From: an uncultured Eubacteriales bacterium | GTDB lineage: Bacteria; Bacillota; Clostridia; Christensenellales; Aristaeellaceae | Direction: 5' to 3' | DNA: 37,184 nucleotides | Assembly: GCA_902787835.1 (NCBI GenBank) | Contig: CADAHU010000013.1 | Coordinates: 1 to 37,184 of the forward strand | Shown: piece by piece, positions 16,407-25,644 of the stretch | Numbering within the stretch: position 1 is the stretch's first letter | Layout of the letters: every line of letters begins with the position of its first letter | The notes under the pieces: model-generated | Database searches by the model: none | Seen by the model: the letters and a program-made list of their open reading frames with translations, nothing else | What the model was told of the DNA's origin: nothing | Program-made: the position numbers and the translations under genes

Positions 16407-17975
16407 TCAATGCTGGATGTTGGCCCGCTCCTGGGCCATCCTGCGGGTGACCGCCGGGGCCAGGTATTTGAGCGCCGCGGCGATCAGCGCGTGATCAAAG
16501 TTCCGGCGCACGCCGGCGCTTTTCCCGATGACCATGGTGTTTTCGGCCTCCGGGCGGCAGGGCTGCCAATCGGTCAGCAGGCCGTCGGCGGGGCAGCCCG
16601 TACGCGCGAAGGCCATCACGCTGCCGAACACCTGCTCCTGCACGCGCTCCGCCAGGCTGTTGTCGCCGTCCGCGCGGTGGGTGTGCTCCACCAGATCGAT
16701 GTTGTGGAAAACATACGGGATATCGCTGCAGTGCCAGGGCGTGGTGCCGCCGTTGATGGGCTGATCCAGATTGAACAGATAGGAGAAGGTGCTGTCGTTC
16801 AGGGCGGAACGCTTGGCGATATAATCGAGCTCCGGGCCGCGGAACACGAAATCCAGCCGCATCAGATCCATTAAGTCGCGCTCGGGATAGGCCTCGCGGA
16901 ACAGCGGGATCAGGACAGCCGCGCCCTCCTCGCCGATAAAGCCGCGCACGGCCTCCTCCTTTTGTTCCTGCGTCATCGCCGTCTTGTCATAGGGCGAGGG
17001 CGAGAAGGAGAAAAACTCGCTGAACACGCTGCCCACCAGCAGCGGGATCTGCGCGGTTTCCTTGCGGAAGCCCACGGCGCAGGGATCGCCCGCGTAGAAG
17101 GCGTTGGGATGGGGCTTGCAGCCCACGTATTTGCCGGCCTTCTGGAATTCCGGCCGGAGCTTGCGGTACGCCCGGGCCAGCAGCCTGTAATCCACCGTTT
17201 CCAATTCCTTTACGGAGGAGAGGCCCAGCTCCGCCATCAGGGCTTCCGCGATCTCCCGGCCCGAGCCCTTTTCATCGGCCAGCACGTTGATCACGCCGCT
17301 CATGTTGATGCCCTTGGCAAACAGGCCGTCCGCCGCCGGCGTCTGCAGCAGGGTGGTCACCTTTCCCCCGCCGCCGGACTGGCCGAACACCGTCACATTG
17401 GCCGGATCGCCGCCGAAGGCCCGGATGTTGTCATGGATCCATTGCAGGGCGGCGACGATATCATCCGTGCCGGCGTTGCCGGAATTGGCGTACTCCTCGC
17501 CGAAATCCGAAAGATCAAAGTAACCCAGGATATTGAGCCGATGGTTGACCGTAACCACCACGGCATCGCCGAAGCGCGCCATGTTCGCGCCGTCGTAGGC
17601 GATGTGCTCGATGGCGGAGCCCGCCTCGTAGCCGCCGCCGTGGAGCCATACCAGCACGGGCCGCTTCCCATCGTCCAGCGCCGGCGTCCACAGGTTCAGG
17701 TTCAGGCAGTCCTCATCCATGGGCCAGAATCTGTGGGGCACGTACAGTTCGCCGCCGGGCCGATCGTTGGTCATCAGCGGGCAGACATAGCCGTAGCTGG
17801 CGGCGTCAAACACGCCCTCCCAGCTTTCCACCGGCTCCGGCGCGTGGAAGCGCTTCGCCGTCGCGTAGGGAATGCCCTTAAAGATGTTCAGTCCATCGTA
17901 TTCGTAGCCCTTTATCAGGCCTTTGGTGGTTTTGACCAGCGCCGTGCCGCTGTCACATCGGAAGGTATGATTCAT
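16407..17975 (-). CDS. Type B carboxylesterase
   Basis: This 522-residue alpha/beta hydrolase has the family N-terminus GLIKGYEYDGLNIFKGIPYA, the segment DEDCLNLNLWTP, the oxyanion-hole loop WLHGGGY, and the nucleophile elbow FGQSGGGG with Ser200. The catalytic acid and histidine lie in the C-terminal half; HCSDIPYVF is the likely histidine region. There is no signal peptide, so it acts in the cytoplasm on small esters. It is monocistronic, with its own promoter, and convergent with the Nudix gene. A decayed relative's N-terminus lies at 1278-1364. Confidence 0.93.
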   Translation of the reverse strand: MNHTFRCDSGTALVKTTKGLIKGYEYDGLNIFKGIPYATAKRFHAPEPVESWEGVFDAASYGYVCPLMTNDRPGGELYVPHRFWPMDEDCLNLNLWTPALDDGKRPVLVWLHGGGYEAGSAIEHIAYDGANMARFGDAVVVTVNHRLNILGYFDLSDFGEEYANSGNAGTDDIVAALQWIHDNIRAFGGDPANVTVFGQSGGGGKVTTLLQTPAADGLFAKGINMSGVINVLADEKGSGREIAEALMAELGLSSVKELETVDYRLLARAYRKLRPEFQKAGKYVGCKPHPNAFYAGDPCAVGFRKETAQIPLLVGSVFSEFFSFSPSPYDKTAMTQEQKEEAVRGFIGEEGAAVLIPLFREAYPERDLMDLMRLDFVFRGPELDYIAKRSALNDSTFSYLFNLDQPINGGTTPWHCSDIPYVFHNIDLVEHTHRADGDNSLAERVQEQVFGSVMAFARTGCPADGLLTDWQPCRPEAENTMVIGKSAGVRRNFDHALIAAALKYLAPAVTRRMAQERANIQH

Positions 17976-18047
17976 ACTGCCGCCCCTTTCGTCCTTTGGC
18001 TGTTCCTATGCCCGTCCGGGGAAATCCCCCGCGTTTATTCTGCGTCT

Positions 18048-18076
18048 ATTATACACACCGCCGAAACATCGCGCAA
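18048..18076 (-). promoter_or_regulatory. Promoter of the carboxylesterase gene
   Basis: On the minus strand TTGCGC (18076-18071), 17 bases of spacer and a perfect TATAAT (18053-18048) lie about 73 bases before the ATG. The -35 is weak. Confidence 0.55.
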
Positions 18077-18103
18077 GGGCGGCTTTTTTTAATCAGCGGG
18101 CAA

Positions 18104-18132
18104 TATACAAACAAACGAAAAGATGTTATAAT
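18104..18132 (+). promoter_or_regulatory. Extended -10 promoter of the S9 peptidase gene
   Basis: TATACA (18104-18109), 17 bases of spacer and TATAAT (18127-18132) with TG at 18124-18125 form an extended -10 promoter 62 bases before the ATG. It may also drive the gene cluster that follows the peptidase. Confidence 0.7.
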
Positions 18133-18194
18133 GGGAAAGCATTGATGAAGCCCGGCAGACAAACCGTATATTTTTACCAGAAGGAGACATAAAA

Positions 18195-20189
18195 ATGCCT
18201 AAAAAACAAAAGCCCATCGGGATGGAGGATATCGCGCTGTACCAGATCCCCTCCAGCCTCCGCTACAGCCCCAGCGGCGCGCATCTGGCCTTTGAGGTGA
18301 CCCGTACCGATCTGGAGAAAAACGAATACCATACCGATATATACATTGCCGAGGGCGGCCAGGCCCGGCGCGTCACCTGGTCCATCGACGCGCACATCGT
18401 GCTGTGGCAGGATGAGGATACCCTGATCCTGCGCCGCAGCCTGCCCGACGCCCAGCCAGGCGTGACGGAGCTGTTCCGGCTCTCCCTGCACGGCGGCGAG
18501 GCCCAGCCCTGGCTGACGCTGCCCTTCGGCCTGCATAAAATGGAAAAGCTGCCGGAGGGCTATATCGCCGCCGGCGCCATCCGCATGGACGACCCGGACG
18601 CCTACCTGGATCCGCCGGAAAAGCGCAAGGAAAAGGCGGAGGCGCGCAAGGCCGAGGAGGATTACCACGTGGTGGACGAGCTGCCCTACTGGTTCAACGG
18701 CCAGGGCTATATCAACGGGCAGCGGACAGCGCTGTTTTTCATCAGGGAAAAGGACGGCAAGCCGGTGTTCAAGCGGCTGACCGCGCCGGCCTTCGATGTG
18801 CATGACTTCTGCGTGGACGGCGATACCGTTTATTACGCCGGGGCCGTCAAGCAGGGAAAAGAGAGCCTGTATAACCAGCTGTACGCCTGGAACGCCGCTC
18901 AGGGCAAAACCGAAGCGCTGTGGCGCAGGAGCGGCTTCTCCATGGGCGGTCTGTTCGTGCTGGACGGCCAGCTGTATACCCAGGCCAGCGATCTGAAAAC
19001 CTACGGCGTCAACCAGACCCCGGATATCTGCGCCGCGGAAAAGAACAGCCTGCGCAAGGCGTTCGTCCCGCCCGTCTCCCTGTATTCCAGCGTGCTGGGC
19101 GATACGGCGGAGGGCCACGGCGGCGATTACGCCGGAGAGGGCGAATACCTGACCCTGGCCACCGTGGAGGATCACAACGCCATCTTTGCCCTGACCCCCC
19201 AGGCGGACGGGCAGCTGGCCTGCCGCACCCTGTGGGAAAAGCAGGGGCTGACCTGCACCATGGCCGCCTGCCGGGACAGGATCGCCCTGGTATACCAGGG
19301 CTGGGATCACGTGGCGGAGGTCTTTGAGATAAACCGCGACGGCAGCGGCTGGACGCAGCTCACCCATCTGAACGACAGCGCCCTGGCGGGCCGCTACGTG
19401 GCGGAGCCCCATCGGGTGGATTACACCTCCTGCGGCTATGATCTGCACGGCTGGGTGCTGCTGCCCCAGGATTACTCGCCCCGCAAAAAATACCCCGCCG
19501 TGCTGGACGTCCACGGCGGCCCCCGCTGCGTGTACGGCGAAACCTTCTTCCACGAAATGCAGCTGTGGACGGCCCGCGGCTTCGTGGTATTCTTCACCAA
19601 CATCAAGGGCTCGGACGGACGCGGCGACGCCTTTGCCGATATCCGGGGCGATTACGGCGGAACGGACTTCCAAAACCTGATGGACTTTACCGACGCGGTG
19701 CTGGCGGCCTATCCGGCCATCGATCCCCAGCGCCTGTGCGAGACCGGCGGCAGCTACGGCGGCTTTATGACCAACTGGATCATCGGCCATACCGACCGGT
19801 TCTGCTGCGCCGCCAGCCAGCGTTCCATCTCCAACTGGATCTCCATGAGCTTCATCTCCGATATCGGCCCCTATTTCGGCCCGGATCAGTGCGGCGCCAA
19901 GGGGCTGCACGGCGATCAGAACACCGCGGCGCTCTGGGCCCATTCCCCGCTCAAGTACGCCGGGCAGGCCAAAACGCCCACGCTGTTCATCCACAGCGAG
20001 GAGGATTACCGCTGTCCCCTGCCCGAGGGTATGCAGATGATGCAGGCCCTGGCCCAGCGGGGCGTGGAGACCCGCATGGTGATCTTCAAGGGCGAAAACC
20101 ACGAGCTTTCCCGCTCCGGCAAGCCCAAGCACCGGATCCGCCGGCTCCGGGAGATCACCGAATGGTTTGAAAAGCACGCGCGGCCCTGA
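18195..20189 (+). CDS. S9 family (acylaminoacyl/dipeptidyl) serine peptidase
   Basis: The 664-residue protein has an N-terminal beta-propeller-like half and a C-terminal alpha/beta hydrolase domain. The triad is readable: Ser520 in GGSYGGF, Asp604 in EEDYRCP and His636 in GENHELSRSG. YPAVLDVHGGPR gives the oxyanion segment. S9 peptidases cleave short peptides, often acylated or proline-containing. There is no signal peptide, so it is cytoplasmic. The start has AAGGAG about 9 bases upstream. The next gene begins 100 bases later with no clear terminator between, so co-transcription with the following cluster is possible. Confidence 0.93.
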   Translation: MPKKQKPIGMEDIALYQIPSSLRYSPSGAHLAFEVTRTDLEKNEYHTDIYIAEGGQARRVTWSIDAHIVLWQDEDTLILRRSLPDAQPGVTELFRLSLHGGEAQPWLTLPFGLHKMEKLPEGYIAAGAIRMDDPDAYLDPPEKRKEKAEARKAEEDYHVVDELPYWFNGQGYINGQRTALFFIREKDGKPVFKRLTAPAFDVHDFCVDGDTVYYAGAVKQGKESLYNQLYAWNAAQGKTEALWRRSGFSMGGLFVLDGQLYTQASDLKTYGVNQTPDICAAEKNSLRKAFVPPVSLYSSVLGDTAEGHGGDYAGEGEYLTLATVEDHNAIFALTPQADGQLACRTLWEKQGLTCTMAACRDRIALVYQGWDHVAEVFEINRDGSGWTQLTHLNDSALAGRYVAEPHRVDYTSCGYDLHGWVLLPQDYSPRKKYPAVLDVHGGPRCVYGETFFHEMQLWTARGFVVFFTNIKGSDGRGDAFADIRGDYGGTDFQNLMDFTDAVLAAYPAIDPQRLCETGGSYGGFMTNWIIGHTDRFCCAASQRSISNWISMSFISDIGPYFGPDQCGAKGLHGDQNTAALWAHSPLKYAGQAKTPTLFIHSEEDYRCPLPEGMQMMQALAQRGVETRMVIFKGENHELSRSGKPKHRIRRLREITEWFEKHARP

Positions 20190-20289
20190 CGCCCCGGGCG
20201 GCACGCCAACAGCCGCTTAAACACTTCCATGGCAAAACGCCGCATATTCTCAGGGCCGGGTCTGCCGGCTCCCTTTGGAGGAAAACAGC

Positions 20290-21435
20290 ATGAGTGAAAA
20301 TCAGCACGGGATGACGGAACTGATGTACCAATACGCCGCTTCCGGCAGCCTGACCATGGCCGAGGCCAAAAAAATGCTGCATGAAAATGCATACATCCGC
20401 GCGGCCAACGAGACGCTGGCCAAATACTGCAGGGTGGATCCGGCCGATCTGCCCGCGCTCAAAAAGCGCGTGGCGGCGCTGCTGCTTGAAAGCGATCCCG
20501 GCCAGAACCGGGATTCCGTGGAAAAGAAGGTGCGCACCTGGGTCAATAACCGGGTGCAGTTCATCAGCCGGGAGAGCGCGCTGCAGCTGGCCTTCGCCCT
20601 GCATCTGCCGGTCAAGGACACCGAGGAGATGCTCTGGCGCCTGTGCGGCGAGGGCTTCCACTGGCGTGATCCGCAGGATATCATCTGGCTGTACGCCCTG
20701 GAGCACGGCATGGATTATGCCGAGGCGCGCGCCCTTGACCGCCGCCTGGCCCCGGCCTATCAGCCGTCCGGCGGGGACGACCCGGGCACCATGACCGAGA
20801 CCATCCGGGCCCAGGCCCGGCAGATCCGGGAGGAAGAGGAGCTGGCGGACTTCCTGCGGGAAAACGCCCCGCACCTGGGCGCGCTGCACAATACCGCCTA
20901 TATGCTGTTTACCGAGTTTATGGAGCTGCTCAAATCGGCCCCCCTGGAGGACAGCCTGCCCGACGAGCGCAAGATGCCCGCCCGGGAGATCGTGACCACC
21001 TATCTTTACAATCATCTGATCCCCCGCGCCAGCCGGTCCAAGGGCGGCAAAGCCCTGGATAAAACCGCGGCGGACGCCATCCGGCGGGATATCCAGCAGA
21101 ACTGGCCCGACGAGTTTGCCCTGGCCCGGATGGCCAACCGGGAGACCGACGTGACCCGCAAGGCGCTGATCCTGCTTTTCCTGGCCTGCGATGGCGGCGA
21201 GACCAGCTACGGGGATTACGCCGACGATTCCCCCGAGAGCGTATTTGAAGATACCTACGCGCGGCTGAGCAGCATGCTAGCCGACTGCGGCTTCCCGCCG
21301 CTGGATCCCCGCATTCCCTTCGACTGGATGGTACTCTACTGCATGGTGGCGGAGGATTATACCGATATCGATGAAAAGATCCCCCGTTTTCTGGCTGAGA
21401 TCTTTCCGGAATCCGCCGACGCCGAAGAAGTGTAA
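20290..21435 (+). CDS. Alpha-helical protein of unknown function, first gene of the Hsp70/HerA/kinase cluster
   Basis: This 381-residue soluble protein is predicted nearly all helical. I place the start at 20290 because GGAGG lies about 9 bases before that ATG; an upstream TTG at 20275 overlaps the ribosome site. Residues about 90-150 (SRESALQLAFALHL, then a glycine-rich turn and WRDPQDIIW) have the rhythm of an XRE-type helix-turn-helix half, so a regulatory or DNA-contact role is possible but unproven. The middle carries a charged helix (AQARQIREEEELADFL). There is no signal peptide or membrane segment, and I do not recognise the family. It is separated from the kinase gene by 108 bases. 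Confidence 0.75.
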   Translation: MSENQHGMTELMYQYAASGSLTMAEAKKMLHENAYIRAANETLAKYCRVDPADLPALKKRVAALLLESDPGQNRDSVEKKVRTWVNNRVQFISRESALQLAFALHLPVKDTEEMLWRLCGEGFHWRDPQDIIWLYALEHGMDYAEARALDRRLAPAYQPSGGDDPGTMTETIRAQARQIREEEELADFLRENAPHLGALHNTAYMLFTEFMELLKSAPLEDSLPDERKMPAREIVTTYLYNHLIPRASRSKGGKALDKTAADAIRRDIQQNWPDEFALARMANRETDVTRKALILLFLACDGGETSYGDYADDSPESVFEDTYARLSSMLADCGFPPLDPRIPFDWMVLYCMVAEDYTDIDEKIPRFLAEIFPESADAEEV

Positions 21436-21543
21436 AATCCACCGGCCGGAAACCGCATTCAACGGCGGCGGCGCAGCCATGGTATGCTGAAGCCGGACCG
21501 ACAGGCCATGCGGTCAATACGCTGATACAGGAGTGCGGGAATC

Positions 21544-24318
21544 ATGATGATGGACGGCAGGAAAGCGCTTCCCCAGGGGACGATCCTGGATTTTCAAGGG
21601 TTAAAATGCCAGATCGGCGCGGAGATCGGTCGCGGCTCCAACGCCCTGGTGTACGAGGCCAGCTACCCGGACGCCATGACCCGGGAGCAGCTGCATCATA
21701 TTTTGATCAAGGAGCTTTTCCCGCTGCACAGGCAGGGAAAGATCCATCGCCTGGAGGACGGCTCCATTTGCGTGGAGCCCGAGGCCGAGGCCGATTTCAG
21801 GCTGCATCGCTACAGCTTTGAGGCGGGCAACAGGGCGCACCTGGCGCTGCTGGCGTCCTGCCCCGATCAGATCGGCGCAAATCTGAATACCTACCCGCTG
21901 AACGGCACCCTGTATACCCTGCTGGGCGTCAGCGGCGGCGTAAGCCTTTCCCGGGCCGGAGAAGCGCCGGCCCGTTCGCTGCGCGCCTGTGCCCTCAGGA
22001 TGATGGCCATCCTGGACGCGCTGGAGAATTTTCACGCAAACGGGCTGGCGCATCTGGATATCGCGCCGGATAACATCCTGCTGCTGGGAAGCGGCAGCCG
22101 GGAGCGCGCGCTGCTGATCGATTACAACAGCGCCCTGGCGGTGGGCATCCCCCAGCAGGAGGATATGGCCGTATTCAGCGTAAAGCAGGGCTATACCGCG
22201 CCGGAGGTGCGCGCGGGCCGGCTCCGGGAGATCGGCTTTGCCTCCGACCTCTATTCCGTCACGGCGGTGTTCTATCGGCTGATCGCGGGAATGCCGCTGA
22301 CCAGCTTCCAGATGATCCGCCCCACCCCGCCCGACGTATCCGGCTGCGATTGCGTGAAGGACGAGCCGGAGACCGTGCGGGCCTGGGTGCAGGAGATCCT
22401 CAAAAAAGGCCTGCAGTCCCTGCCCGCACGCAGGTATCAGACCGCCGCCCAGATGCGAAGCGACCTGGATGAGCTGATCGACCGCATCGACGGCGTGGGC
22501 ATCACCCACTGGGCGCTGTGGGAGGCCGGGCGCAGGCAGGTCCGGCGCATGGTGAGCGAGAACCCCGCCCTGGCCTTTTTGCAGGATACGGCCCGGCTTT
22601 TCCCCGCCATGGTGACCGACGGCAGCGAAACCTATCCCGCCGAGGAGCATATCCGCGGCTACGGGTGGCAGGCGGAGGAGCCCAACTACATCATCAACAG
22701 CATCCTGGACGGGCTGCATTTCCGCCCGGAGACCCACACCTATACCGACGCCCGCAAGGCCCTGGGCGAGCTGCTGGACCGCCCGGCGGAGTCGCCCGCG
22801 CTGCTGCTCCTGCTGGACGGCCTCAACGAGGCGGTCGGGGATACCCAGCCGCTGCTGGATGAGATCAACCGCCTCTCCGCCCTGCGGGGTGTGCGGCTGG
22901 TGGTGGCGGGCCGCAGCAGCGAGGAGGCGCTGGCCTTTCCCCGCCTCCGCCTGACGGCGCTGCCCGATGAAACCGTGCAGTCCATATTGTCCCGGGAGGG
23001 GCTGCTGCTGCCGGAGGATATGGAAATGCGCCGGCTGCTGGCCACGCCCCTGATGCTGTCCATGTACATCCGGGCGGGGCAGCTGGAGCAAAAGCAGATC
23101 CGGATCAAAACGGCCAACGAACTGCTGGGCGCTTACCTTTCCGCCCTGCAGGAAAAGGCGGTGCGCGATCTTTCGGAGCACACCGACCGGCGGTGGCAGA
23201 TCGACGCCGCGGTGAACCTGGCGCTGCCGGCCATCGCCGGGGAGATCAGCAAAAAGCACCATGCCCTGAGCGACGCGGAGCTGCTGCCCGCGGTGGAAAA
23301 ATGCTACCGGCTGCTGAACGGCCGCCTGTCCCGGCGCTTCTTCCCCCAATGGATCGGCCGCACGGCCGCCATCCGCGGCGGCGCAAAAAATGCCGAAGAA
23401 TGGTACGGGCAGACCGTCCACGATCTCCTGTGGAAGCAGCTGGGGCTGATCGTGCGGGACAATCAGGGAAAGTATGCCGTCGCCCACCAGGTCATCGAGG
23501 AATACCTGCTGGGGCTGGACCGGGCCAACCGCCGGCGGGTCAAGCGCTATCACGGGACCCGCGCCGCCATCCTGTGCGCCGCCCTTTGTCTTGCCGCGGC
23601 CTGCTGCGGCGCGGCCTACAAAGCCTGGATCGCTCCCGCGCCCTATGAAACGGCCTATGCCGAAAACGTGATGGCCCGGGCGCTGGACGCCTATGTGGGC
23701 GCGGGGCGGCAGTATGAGCTGCTCAGCGCCTTGACGGCTTGCGCCCTTGATACGCCGGAGGATTTTGATACGCAGCTGGAGCTGTTCCGGCACGCCCTTC
23801 CCTACGGCGGCATGTCCAGCGCCAGCGCGGAGTATTACCTGACCGCCATGCTGGAAACGGGAAAGGTGATGCCCTGGTCCGGGAAGCCCATGGACGAGGC
23901 CGCCTGCAAAAAGCTGTTCACCCTGGCGGCGGACCGGGAGGAGGAATACGCCCTGTTTGCGTCGGTGCTGCAATACGTGATGCAGGACGCGTACGCGGGC
24001 AGGAACTATGGCGCTCAGTATCCGCAGCTGCTCTCCGACCTGCTGGAAACGGACGCCGATATCGCCGCGGCGCTGTATCAGATCGTCTGTACTCCGCATC
24101 TGACCGGCCCGTTTGCCGATCAATCGGCCACCGCCAACACCTACGGCAGGCTGTTTGCCTCCATCTCCCGGCAGAATGAGCACCTGACCGGCGAGGATAT
24201 CAAGCAATCCCGGGAGACCCTGACCCGGCTGGAGGGAAAGCGGCGGAACCAGCTGAGCGACCTGTACGCCTGCGGCGCTTTTGCCGCCTATGAGGCCCAA
24301 AACAACCAAGCACCCTGA
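21544..24318 (+). CDS. Membrane Ser/Thr protein kinase fused to a NACHT-like module lacking a P-loop
   Basis: The 924-residue protein has an N-terminal Hanks-type kinase: Gly loop IGRGSNALVY (28-37), Lys56 in ILIKELF, catalytic HLDIAPDN (170-177), and IDYNSA (Asp193) replacing DFG. The chain next looks like a NACHT ATPase core: LLLLLDGLNE (Walker B, Asp425), VRLVVAGRSS (sensor-like) and ATPLMLSMYI (a typical NACHT helix). No GxxxxGK[ST] motif occurs upstream of it. One membrane helix (about 675-697) follows basic residues, so the kinase is cytoplasmic and residues 700-924 are outside. AGGAG lies 9 bases before the ATG. It probably senses an external signal and phosphorylates cluster partners. 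Confidence 0.85.
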   Translation: MMMDGRKALPQGTILDFQGLKCQIGAEIGRGSNALVYEASYPDAMTREQLHHILIKELFPLHRQGKIHRLEDGSICVEPEAEADFRLHRYSFEAGNRAHLALLASCPDQIGANLNTYPLNGTLYTLLGVSGGVSLSRAGEAPARSLRACALRMMAILDALENFHANGLAHLDIAPDNILLLGSGSRERALLIDYNSALAVGIPQQEDMAVFSVKQGYTAPEVRAGRLREIGFASDLYSVTAVFYRLIAGMPLTSFQMIRPTPPDVSGCDCVKDEPETVRAWVQEILKKGLQSLPARRYQTAAQMRSDLDELIDRIDGVGITHWALWEAGRRQVRRMVSENPALAFLQDTARLFPAMVTDGSETYPAEEHIRGYGWQAEEPNYIINSILDGLHFRPETHTYTDARKALGELLDRPAESPALLLLLDGLNEAVGDTQPLLDEINRLSALRGVRLVVAGRSSEEALAFPRLRLTALPDETVQSILSREGLLLPEDMEMRRLLATPLMLSMYIRAGQLEQKQIRIKTANELLGAYLSALQEKAVRDLSEHTDRRWQIDAAVNLALPAIAGEISKKHHALSDAELLPAVEKCYRLLNGRLSRRFFPQWIGRTAAIRGGAKNAEEWYGQTVHDLLWKQLGLIVRDNQGKYAVAHQVIEEYLLGLDRANRRRVKRYHGTRAAILCAALCLAAACCGAAYKAWIAPAPYETAYAENVMARALDAYVGAGRQYELLSALTACALDTPEDFDTQLELFRHALPYGGMSSASAEYYLTAMLETGKVMPWSGKPMDEAACKKLFTLAADREEEYALFASVLQYVMQDAYAGRNYGAQYPQLLSDLLETDADIAAALYQIVCTPHLTGPFADQSATANTYGRLFASISRQNEHLTGEDIKQSRETLTRLEGKRRNQLSDLYACGAFAAYEAQNNQAP

Positions 24319-24338
24319 CGAGAAAGAAGGAGAAAACA

Positions 24339-25526
24339 ATGAAGCAAAAGCTGCTGTGCCTGGCGCTGCTCCTCTCCCTCCTGACATCCTGCTTCGGCGC
24401 ATCCCCCGTCCTGGCGGAGGACGCCCCGGCGCAGAGCGAGGCGGAGCTCCATATGCTCAACGACCTGGTGGCCTATATTTACCAGAGCGAGGTGCTGTAC
24501 GGAGACGTGCTGTGGGTGCTGGACGCCTACGCGGACTTTGACGCCCGGCGCGATTGGGAAAGCCTGCAGAAGGCGCGGGCCAGCCTGACCATCGCCGCCC
24601 TGGATATCGGCGGCTGCGCCCTGCCTGCCCAGGAGCTGACGCCGGAGGATCAGCTGGAGCTGATGCGAAGGGGCATAGATGTAAGCTTTATGGAAAACAT
24701 GGCCTCCGTCTTTGCGGGAGAAAAAGCGGCCATCCAGAACACCTGCGCACACCTGCGCGCGGGCATCATGCTGGATGTGTACCTAAAGGACAGCTGGCGC
24801 ACCTGCATGCAGGAGGGCGCGATGACGCGGGAGCTGATGAGCTGCTACATCCAGTACCTGGCCAATACGGCGGACTGGGTGCTCGCCTCCCTGGGTGACC
24901 CCGCCGTGACCGAAAAATTCCGCGGCGTGACCGAGGCCTATTGCCCGCTGACCTTTTCCCGCCAGGAGGCGTCGCTGCGCAGTCCCGCGGAGTATGAGGC
25001 CGCCGCCAACGTGCTGCTCGACCGCATCGAGAGCCTGATCACGGAGGAATCCAAGGCGCTGGGCGCCCGCAGCAATGCGCTGAACCGCATGACGGAGCTG
25101 CTGGAAAACAGGGATTACGCCGCCATCGGCGCGGACCTGCTCACGATCGAAAACCTGCCCCTGGCGCTCTTCTATCCCACCTGGTACAGCGAAAACGACC
25201 TCTTTTATTACTGGGAAAAGGACGGCGAGATCCAGCCCACGCCCCCGCCGGGAACGGCGCTGGAGCGCATGCCCGACGGCTGCCGGATCCGGATCGAAGG
25301 GGTATCCAGGGAGGACGTACAGGACTATCAGCAGGAGCTGGAGCAGGCCGGCCTCAGCTGCCTGGGCGCCACCGAGGAGGAGGGCCGGCTGAACGTTTAC
25401 TATGCCGTTGGGGACAGCACCTTCGGCCTGCTGTGGGAGGCGGACACCGTCACCATCCTGATGACCGAGCAGCCGGTCTGCTTTGTGCCCCGGTGGTATT
25501 ATCCGGCCCTGGAGGCCGTCCGGTGA
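24339..25526 (+). CDS. Secreted lipoprotein of unknown function
   Basis: The 395-residue protein opens with a classic signal peptide, a lysine-containing n-region and LLCLALLLSLLTSC, where LTSC (Cys18) is a good lipobox. An alternative signal peptidase I site (VLA-ED) lies nearby. The mature part is helical for about 270 residues, then a proline-rich hinge (QPTPPPGTALE) leads to a small beta-rich C-terminal domain with paired strands. I recognise no family. It follows the kinase by 20 bases; since the kinase C-terminus is predicted extracytoplasmic, the two may touch outside the membrane (inference). Confidence 0.8.
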   Translation: MKQKLLCLALLLSLLTSCFGASPVLAEDAPAQSEAELHMLNDLVAYIYQSEVLYGDVLWVLDAYADFDARRDWESLQKARASLTIAALDIGGCALPAQELTPEDQLELMRRGIDVSFMENMASVFAGEKAAIQNTCAHLRAGIMLDVYLKDSWRTCMQEGAMTRELMSCYIQYLANTADWVLASLGDPAVTEKFRGVTEAYCPLTFSRQEASLRSPAEYEAAANVLLDRIESLITEESKALGARSNALNRMTELLENRDYAAIGADLLTIENLPLALFYPTWYSENDLFYYWEKDGEIQPTPPPGTALERMPDGCRIRIEGVSREDVQDYQQELEQAGLSCLGATEEEGRLNVYYAVGDSTFGLLWEADTVTILMTEQPVCFVPRWYYPALEAVR

Positions 25527-25562
25527 TCCCGGACGCATGCTGCAAGGATCCTTCCGCCTTCC

Positions 25563-25570
25563 TGTATAAT
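25563..25570 (+). promoter_or_regulatory. Possible internal promoter before the coiled-coil/Hsp70 genes
   Basis: TGTATAAT contains a perfect -10 hexamer (25565-25570) 75 bases before the next ATG, in one of the larger gaps in the cluster (118 bases). No good -35 is seen. It could make the second half of the cluster independently expressible. Confidence 0.45.
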
Positions 25571-25644
25571 AAGCCCATCAGCTGAAGCGCACGGCGGGCT
25601 GATGGCAAAAAGATCTTTCTAAAATACGGAAAGGAGCCCAAGAG

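Noticed and set aside
18174..20204. A 676-codon open frame antisense to the S9 peptidase gene
   Set aside because: It mirrors a gene with complete catalytic motifs. Its translation is rich in Gly, His, Val and Ala without known motifs, as expected from the codon bias of GC-rich DNA.
20253..20274. GC hairpin (GGGCCGG/CCGGCTCC, one G-T pair) before the first cluster gene as a terminator of the S9 peptidase unit
   Set aside because: It is short, lacks a real T-tract and is followed directly by the ribosome site of the next gene. It does not securely separate the units.
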